Position numbers and translations under genes: made by a program. A stretch of DNA of 64,000 nucleotides from an uncultured Trueperaceae bacterium. Lineage in GTDB: Bacteria > Deinococcota > Deinococci > Deinococcales > Trueperaceae. The stretch covers positions 1 through 64,000 of the forward strand of contig CALCHY010000048.1 of NCBI GenBank assembly GCA_937907415.1. Reading direction: 5' to 3'. Shown here piece after piece: positions 25,201-34,200 of the stretch; positions within the stretch are counted from its first letter, which is position 1, and each line of letters opens with the position of its first letter. The notes under the pieces are model-generated. The model had not been told where the DNA came from and made no database searches. It was given only the letters and a program-made list of their open reading frames with translations.

Positions 25201-28200
25201 TCGCTCATGCTCCAGCTGAGGGTGTAGGTCTTCCCTGCCGTGACGTAGTTGTTGTTGGCGCTGGGGCCTTGGGTGGTGAAGCTCGTGATCTCGGGGGCGG
25301 TGATGTAGGCGACGTTGACGGTGCGGGTGACGGTCGTGCCGGCGGCGTTGCCGGCGGTGAGGGTGTAGCTGGCGGCGCCGGTGAGGTTGATGGTGCGGCT
25401 GCCGGTGGCTGCCACGCTGCCGGCGCCCGTGAGGGTGCGGCTGGTGGCGTTGGCGGCCGCCCAGGCGAGGGTGCTGGTCGGGTTGGTGCTGCACACCTGC
25501 TGCGGGGTGGCGGTGAAGCTGTCGATCCTGGGCGGGTGGACGCCGGTGACGCGCCGGACGGCGCTGGCGGCGAGCTGCTCGCCGGTGTGCCGCGAGTAGA
25601 TGGTGAGGCGGTAGTCGTGCGCTGCGGCCTTGGTGATGGTGCGCGCGTGGCTGGTGGCGGTGCCGAGGTCGTAGGCGACGTCGCTGATGCCGGGCTGGTC
25701 CTGGCCGGGGGCGGCGAGCTCGAGGCGGTGGTGGGTGGGGTCGTAGTGGGCGTTGGTGCTCCAGGTGAACTGGGCGGTGTCGCCTACGGTGACGGTGGTC
25801 GTGTTGGTGTTGAAGGTGGGGATGGTGGGGAGCGCTGGGGTGACCGGGAGGGTCTTCTCGTACGCGCCGCAGGGGTCGCCTTCGATGGTGAGCGTGTGGG
25901 CGCGGGTGGTCTTGCCGATCGTGTAGGTGGTGCTGCCGGTGGCGGGGACGCTCTGGCCGTCGAGGCGGATGGTGGTGGCGGCTGGGGCGTTGGCGATGCT
26001 CCAGGTGACTGTGACGGGCGCGCCGGCGACGGCGGGCGTGCTGGTGAGGGTCAGTTCGGGCGGGTAGGCACCTTGAATGGTGACGCTCTGGGCGGCGGTG
26101 GATCCGAGCGGGTTGGTGGCCGTGTAGGTGAGCGTCACGGGCTGGTCGTCGGCGAGGTTGACGGTGCGGCGCACGAGCTCGGTTATGACGTTGGGGCTGC
26201 GGTCTACGTTCGCTACCAGTTGGCCGTTCTGGTGGACGGTGTACTTCTGCGCGTCGTGCACGGTCCATGCGACCTCGAGGGGGGCGGGGAGGCAGACGTT
26301 GGTGGCTGGCCACGTGCCGGTGATGAGCGGCTGGACGAACGTTTCGATTTCGGTGCGGTCGACGATGTTGCGCGCCAGGTCGTAGATGGTTAGGACGTAG
26401 GTGAAGGTGCGGCCGCTGGTGTCCGACCAGGTGCCGGCGCCGGGCAGGTCGGTCACGACGCCTGTGGGGGCGGTGAGTTCAAGAGCGTGCAGGCTGGGGT
26501 TGAGGTTGGTCGTCTGCCAGTGGAAGTCCGGGGCGTCGCGGCTGATGCTGCCGTGCTCGTCGAACTGGGTGCTGTCGTCGAGGCGGAAGTCGGTGATGGT
26601 GACAGGGTCGACTTCGACAGTCACGGTGCGGGTGATGGTGCCGCAGTGCTCGCTGGTGGCGACGACGGTGTAAGTGGTCGTTTGGGTGGGCGTGACCTGC
26701 CGCGTGCCGGTCGCGTTGACGGTCTGGCCATCGAGTGTGATGTTCTTGGCGCCCGAGACGCTCCAGGTGAGGGTGGCGGTGTCGCCCCGGACCATGCGGC
26801 TCTTGTTGCTAGTGAGGCTGGCTTCGAGGGGAGCGACGTACGTGACGGTGTGGGCTTCCGTGACACTCCCGCCGGCGGCGTTGAGGGCCGCTAGGGTGAA
26901 GGTGGTGTTGCCGGTCACGCGCCTGGTGGTGCTGCCGTTGCTGATCGGGGTGAGCGCCTGCCCGTTGAGTCGTAGGGCGGTGGCGTTGATGGTGGACCAG
27001 GTGAGGGTGACGTCTTTGGGTCCGCACACGAGTTGTGGTTGGACCGTGAAGCTCTCTATGGCGGGGGCGGCGTTGGCGGTCACGGTGAGTTGCGGGCCTT
27101 GCGCGAGCGCGCGGCCGTGGTTGTCGTCGATGCGGAGTCGGTAGTTGGTGGTGACGGTGGGGTGGACGGTGGTGTTGGTGCCGGTGACGGTGGTGCCGAG
27201 GGGCTGCAGCACGAGCTTGTGCAGGCTGGTCGAGTAGCGGGTGAGGCTCCAGGTGAGTTGGACGGGGTCACCGCTGGTGACGTTGGTCTTATCAGCGCTG
27301 AAGGTGTCCACGCTGACGGGGTCGACCGTGATGGTGATGGTCTTGGTGATGGGGGCGCAGTCGCCGGTTTGGGCGGTGAGCGTGTAGGTGGTCGTGCTGG
27401 TGGGGCGCACCTGGAGGCTTCCGCTGGCGCTGACGGCCTGACCGTCGAGCCCGACCGTGGTGGCGCCAATGGCGTTCCAGGTGAGCGTGACGGTGTCTCC
27501 CGCCGTGATGCGCGCCTTGCTCGCGCTGAAGGTCGGGTCGATGACCTGCGTGAAGGGGACGGTGATCTCCGCGGTTGTTATGCCTCTGGAGCTGTCTCCC
27601 CAGTAGGCGGGGAAGTTTCGGCCTTCCAGCACGAAGGTGGTCGTCTCACTGACTGGATGCGTGACTGGGGAGTACCAGATCATGCCGTAGGGCCTCTCTT
27701 CCCCGTTGAGGAAAGACCGGCTGATGTTGCCGCTCCAAGTCCAGTGGAGGGTTACGTCGGCGTGCGTTTGGTCAGGTGCGGCGCAGATCGCGGCGGGCGT
27801 CGCGGTTAGGTCGTGGATGCGAGGTTCGGCGTAGATTCCGAAGTCAGCGTTGTAGCGGTCGAGCGTTCGGCCGGCCAGGTCGTAGACCGTGAGGTCGTAG
27901 GCCATGGAGCCGGTTCCTAGGTCGCTAGGGTCTGGGGTGAACGTGAAGCGGTCACCAGTGAGGGTGTCGGCGAGGATGCGGTTCTCTGGGTGTGTTTCCG
28001 TGAGCTCGAGCCTGTGCAGGGTCGGGGAGTATGTGGGGCTGAGGTCCCAATACGCGGTGGTTGGGTCGCCAACGGTAATTGCGCTTGGGTCGAACCAGAG
28101 CATCTGGATGCTCACGTCGTTGACGTTGACGGTGACCTGACGGCTTGTGGTGCCACAGAGAGCCTGGTCGACGCTGAGTGTGTAGGTGGTGGTCTCGAGC

Positions 28201-31200
28201 GGGTCGACTTCCATGCTGCCCGTGAGGGGCACGTTCTGGCCGTTGATGCGGGCGCTGGTGGCGTTCTGGATGCTCCAGGTGAGGGTGGCCGTGTCGCCGG
28301 CGGTCATGGTGGCCTTGGTGGTGGTGAAGGTGATGACGGGCCGCGGGTTGACGGTGAGAGTCGCTTGGCGCTGCACGCTGGTGCCGGCTGGGTTGGTGGC
28401 GATCAGCTCGTAGTTGGCGCTCGCGCCGGGGGTGAGGGTGCGGGTGCCGCTGGCGGCGACCGTCTGGCCGTTGAGCGTGACGGTGTTGGCGTGGCGGGTG
28501 ACCCACTCGAGGGTGCTTTGTCCGCCTTCGCAGATGGCGGCGGGCGCGAGGCTGAGAGTGTCGATGGTGGGCGCGGCGTGGACGGTTACGCCGCTAGTCT
28601 TGGTGGCGATGACGCTGTTGTCGTGGCGCCGCTTGAGCGTGAGCGTGTGCGTGCGGCTCTCGTCGGCCGCGCGAGTGAGGCTCGTGGCGGTGCCGAGGTC
28701 GCTGCCGCCGTCAACTTGCACTATGTGCAGCTGCTGGTCGAATCTGCTGTTGAGCCCCCACGCGAGCTGGTAGTCGTGGCCGACCGTCACGTCCTTGGGG
28801 GTGACGGTGAAGCTCTGGATGCCGACTGGCTGCACCGTGACGTTGACGGTGGCGGTGGTCTCGCAGGGGATGCCGGCGGTCGGGTTGTTCGCCGCGAGCG
28901 CGTAGGTGGTCGTCTGGCGCGGGTAGACGGTGAGCTTGCCCGCCGTAGCCGCGCTCTGCCCGTCCAGCGTGACGCTGGTGGCGTCCTTGGCTTCCCAGGT
29001 GAGCTCGACCGGCTCGCCGTCGACGATCGTGGTCTTGTCGGCCGTGAAGGTGATGGTGGGCTGGTTGGCTTGCTGGATGACCAGGGGTTCGCTGGTGACG
29101 CGCACGCCGAGGGGGTTGATGGCTTCGAGCACGTACTCGCCGGACTGGGTGATGCGGCGGGTGGTGCTGCCACTGCCGACGGGTGAGACGTCGGCGCCGT
29201 TGAGGAGCACGCGGCTGGCGTTGAGGGTCGTCCAGGTGAAGGTCGCGTCTTGGACGCCGCAGACCTGCATGGGGGTGGCGTCGAAGCTCGTGATGACGGG
29301 GTAACCCTCGACCGTGATGGTCACGTTGGGGCTGGCGCCGAGCGTGGCGCCCGCCTTGTCGGTCACGCGCAGGCTGTAGGTGGTCGTCTGGCCCGGGGTG
29401 ACGTCGAGTGCGCGCAGGTTGGTGACGTCCTGGTCGGTGGGATCGAGGACGAGCTTGTGGGTGTTGGGGTCGAGGTTGTCGCTGAGGCTCCAGCGGAGGG
29501 TGGTGGTGTCGCCGTCGGTGATGCGGGTGCGGTCGGCGGTGAGGGCGTAGGCGTGAACGCTCGCGGTGTGGATGACGCGCTCGAGGACGATGGGGTCGCA
29601 CCCGTCGGCTTCGACTTCGAGCTTGTAGGCGACGGTCTGGTGGCTGGCGTCCGTGAGGGTGCCGCTGGCGTTGACGCGCTGGCCGTTGAGCTTGACGCTG
29701 GTGACGCCGTGCACGTCCCAGGTGATGGTGGCTTCTTGGCCGGCGGTGCGGTGGGCGGGGGTCACGTTGAAGCTGATGCTGGGGCGTTGGCCGCCGCCGA
29801 TGGTGATGGTGCGGGTGTCGTCGCCGTAGTTGGTCCAGGCGGTCAGGGTGAGCTCGTCACCGGGGTTCGCGCGCACGGCGGTCGTGCCGTAGGCGGTGGT
29901 CACGTCGTGCTGGGCGCCGGAGTGTTCGAGGAACGTCTTGCTGGCGTTCCTGGTGGTCCAGGTGAGGAGCACGTCGCCGGCGCCGCACACGCCGATCGGG
30001 GTGGCGTCGAACGTCACGATCTCGGGTTGGTGTTGGACGGCGATCGTGAGCGTGTTGCTGCGCGCGAGGACGCGGCCGTGGGGGTCGAGGATTGCGACCG
30101 CGTAGGTGGTCGTGGCGGTCGGGTTGACGGCCTGGCTGATTGGGTAGGTGTTGCCGTTGCGGGTGAGGGGCCCGTGGCCCTCGAGGATGACTTGGTGCTC
30201 GGCGGCGGGCGCGACGGGGTACGTCCAGGTGAGGGTGACGCTCTCCCCGGGGCGGATCGTGGCCTTGTCGGCCTGGAGGTCTTCGACGCTGACGTGCCGC
30301 GCTTCGATGGTGAGGCGCTCGGTGACGGCGCAGCCGTCGGCGCTGATGGCGTGGAGCGTGTAGGTGGTCGTCTCGTGGACGGCGAGAGTGGCTTCGCCTT
30401 GGGCGGGCACCTCTACCCCGTCGATGGTGACGCGGTGGGCGCCGGTGACGTTCCACTCGATGGTGGCGGTCTGGCCGGCGAGCGCGGCGCTGCGGTTGGC
30501 GCGGAACTGCGCGACGGTGGGGGCACTGGGGGTGGCGAGGGTGATCTCGCGCGTGTCGATGATGTTGCCGGTGGCGTTGAGGGCTTCGAGAGTGACCTGG
30601 GTGGGAGCCGGGGTGAGGGCCTGGGCGCCGCGTCGGGTGAGGTTGGCGTCGAGTGTCTGGCCGTTGAGGCGGACGCTGCTCGCGCCGCGCGTGACCCAGG
30701 CGACGCTGGTTTCGTTGGCGGCGCAGGTGGGGGCGGTGGCGGTGAGGCTGGCGATCGCCCCGGCGCCTTCGAGCGTGACGAGGGGGCCGGGTTGGGTGCG
30801 GTGCAGTTCGCGGCCGCTCTTGTCCGTGAGGACGAGTTGGTAGGTGGTGGTCTCGTTGGCCTCCAGCACGATGCTGGTGCGGCCGGTCACGTCCTGGCTG
30901 TCGGGCTGGAGCGTGAGCGTGTGCAGTTCAGGGTCGAACGTGTTGGTGGTCTGCCACGTGAGCGTGACCTCGTCGCCCTCTTGGATGCGGGTGGGGTCGG
31001 CGGTGAGGCTCTCGACGCGCACGGGGTCAACCGTGATCGTGACGGTGCTGGTGGCCTTCTGGCCGGCCTGGTCGCGCGCCTCGAGCGTGTAGTAGGTGGT
31101 GGTGCGCGTGGGCGCGACCGTCATGCTGCCGGTGGCGGGCACGCTGGCGCCGTTGAGGAGCACCTGCTGGCCGCTGGCCACCCATGTGAGGGTCGCCTGG

Positions 31201-34200
31201 TCGCCCGCGGTGATGCGGCTCTGGCTCGCCTGTAGGCTCGCGGTCGGTAGGGCCGTTTGCTTGATGGTGACGGTGGCCGTGACGGCCTTCCCGGCGGCGT
31301 TGGTGGCGGCGAGCGTGAAGGTGCGCTCGGTGGTTACGCGCCTTGTGGTGGCGCCTTCTGCGCGCGGGCTCACTTCGGCGCCCTCGAGCGTGACTTTGCT
31401 GGCATGCCGGGTGCCCCAGCGGAGGGTCACGTCGGCTTCGCCGTGCACGAGGAGTTGGTCGGCGGTGAAGCCTGTGATGATGGGCGCCTCGTGAACGCGG
31501 ATTGGGTTGGGGAGCCGCCGCTCGGCGAGCACCCGGCCGGCCTGGTCGGTGATGCGCAGGACGTACTGCGTGCTGCTCGTCGGGCTGAGCGTGATGGCTT
31601 CCGCGTCGTGCTCGAGCTGGTCGCCGGTGGGGTGGAGCGTGAGGGTGTGCTGCGCCTCGTTGAAGCCGGTGAGGCTCCAGGTGAGGGTGACGTCCTCGCC
31701 GCTGGTGACGTTCTCCTTGTCGGCGGTGAAGGCGTCGATGTGGACGCCTTGCACCTTGACGGTGGCGGCTTGGGCGGTTATGCAGTCGCCGGTGGCGGCT
31801 TCGAGACGGTAAGTAGTGGTCGTGTCGGGGCGGAAGGTGCGACTGCCTTGGGCGGGGACGTGGACGCCGTTGAGGGTGACGCTTTCGGCCGTGCCGGCGT
31901 CCCACGCGAGGGTGATGGTTTCGCCTCGCGGAATGCTGGTCTTGTCGGCGGTGAGGCTGAGGGTCGGCTGGGGGGTGACGCGCGCGAGGAGCGTTTCGGT
32001 GTTGCCCTTGTTGCCGAGGGCGTCAATGGGCGTAAGGGTGAACTGGCGGGCTGTGGTGATGGTCTGGTTGAGGCTGCCGGCGGCGGGGCGCTGCTGGCCG
32101 TCGATGAGGACGTGTGTGGCGTTGCCGCTCTCCCAGGTGAGCGTGACGTTGCCCGGCTGGCACTGTTGGGCTGGGGTGACGGTGGCTCGCGTGAGGGCGG
32201 GTTTGCCGTCAATGGCGAGGGTTAGGCGTTCGCTGCGGCTGAGGAGCCGGTTGTTGGTGTCGCGCAGCTCGAGCCAGTAGGAGGTCGGGTCCGTGGCGGT
32301 GACTTGCTGCTCGGTGAGGGTGGTTACGTCCGCACCGAGGGGCTCAAGGGTGAGGGTGTGCTTGTCAGGGTCGAGTTCGCTGGTGGCGCTCCAGGCGAGG
32401 GTGCTGCTGCCGCCGGCGGGGATGGTGGCCGGGGTGGCGGTCAGGCTTTCGATCTGGAGTTCTTCGACTTCTACCGTGACCAGGTGCGTGGTGCGGCAAT
32501 CGCTGGCGCCGTTGGGCGTGTTGGTCTCGAGGCGGTAGACGGTCGTCTGGGTGGGGGTCACGACGAGCGTGCCGGTGAGGGGCACGGGCTGCCCGTCGAG
32601 GGTGGCGGCGTGCGCGCCGGTGACCACCCATTGGAGGGTGACGTTTTCGCCGCGGAGGATCTGTTCTTGGTCGGCGGTGAAGGTGATGGTGCGCTCGGGT
32701 GCGATGAGGGGCGCGGCGGTCTGCTGCGTTTCCCACCCGAGGGCGTTACTGGCTTTGAGGGTGAAGGTGGTGCCGGTGACTTGGCGGGTGCCGTTGGCGG
32801 GCACCGTCTGGCCGTCTAGCGTGGCGCTGGTGGCGTTGCGTGTGGCCCAAGTGAGGGTGAGGGCCTGGGTGGGGGTGCAGATGTAGGCGGGGTCGACGCG
32901 GAGCGCGTCGATGATCGGCTCGCTCGCGACCGTGAGGGTGGTTGGGTTGCTGGTGGCCAGCACCGTTTCGGGGCTGGCGCGGAGGCGCACGCTGACGCGG
33001 TACGCGGTGGTTTCGCTGGGGGCCACGACTTGGGTGCCGCCGGCGACCTCGAGACCGAGCGGCTCGAGGATGGTCTGGTGCAGGTCGGGGTGGTACCCGT
33101 CGAGTTCCCAGGTGAGGGTGCTGCTGGCGCCGGCGTTGATGGCGTTCGGGCTGGCTTGCAGGTCGTTAGCAGTGACTGGCTGCGGGGTGATGGTGAGTTC
33201 GCGGGTGCTGGTGATGCACCCGTCGGCGCGCGCCTCTAGGGTGAAGGTTTGGGCGCTCGTGGGGGTGATGGTGAGGCTGCCGGCGGGCTCGACGCGCCTA
33301 CCGTTGAGGAGGACCTCATCGGCATGCTGGGCGCTCCAGGTGATCTTGGCTTCGCCGCCCAGGGGAACGCTGGTTCGGTCAGCTTCCAGGCTGGTTGTGG
33401 GGGCGGGGCGGGTCGTGACCGCCTGGTAGGCGTAGGTGCTGGCGCCGAGGCTGTTGCGAACCTCGAGCTCGAACGCCTCAGTGGCGCTGATGGTGCGGGT
33501 GGTGGTGCCGCCGCCGGGGGTGCTTAGGGCTTCGCCGTTGAGGAAGGCGGCCGCGGCGCCGGTGGCTGTCCACGCGAGCGTGACGGTGCCCGCTTGGCAC
33601 ACCTGCTGCGGGGTGGCGGTGAAGAGCGTGACGACGGGCGGGTCGAGCACGAGGGCGTTGACGCTGCTCTGGTGCAGGAGTTGCCCGACGGCGCCACGCA
33701 GGGTGAGTCGGTAACTGGTGTCTACCTGGGGGCGCACCGCGAGCTGCGTGAGGCTGGTGACGTCAGCGCTGTGGTTCTCGCCGCCGCTGGGGATGGTGTC
33801 GAGCGTGAGGGTGTGGATGCCGGGCGTGAACGGCCCGTCGAGCTCCCAGGGGAGCGTGAGGGTGTCGCCGCGCGTGACCTCGGCGGTGGTGGTGAGGCCG
33901 AAGCGCTTGATGCTGACTGGGTCGACTTGGACGCTGACTTCAGCGGGGGTGATGCAGGTGAACGCGCTGCCGGCGGCGTTGTCCGTGGCGGCGATGAGTT
34001 GGTAGGTGGTGGCTTCGCGGGGCGTGAGGGTGCGGCTGCCTTGGGCTGGCACGCTCTCGCCATCGAGAGTCACGCGGTCGGCATCCACCGCGTCCCAAGT
34101 GAGGGTGATGGTGTCGCCTTCGGGGATGCGCGCCTTGTCGATCACGAAGGTCACGACCGGCTGCGGCGCCTGGTGCACGGTCACTTGGGCGGTATCGGGG

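Noticed and set aside
29250..31235. 661-codon plus-strand frame inside the giant pilin gene
   Set aside because: Composition is Gly/Val/Asp-rich as expected for the antisense of a repeated Ig-like gene, and no ribosome site or known sequence is present.
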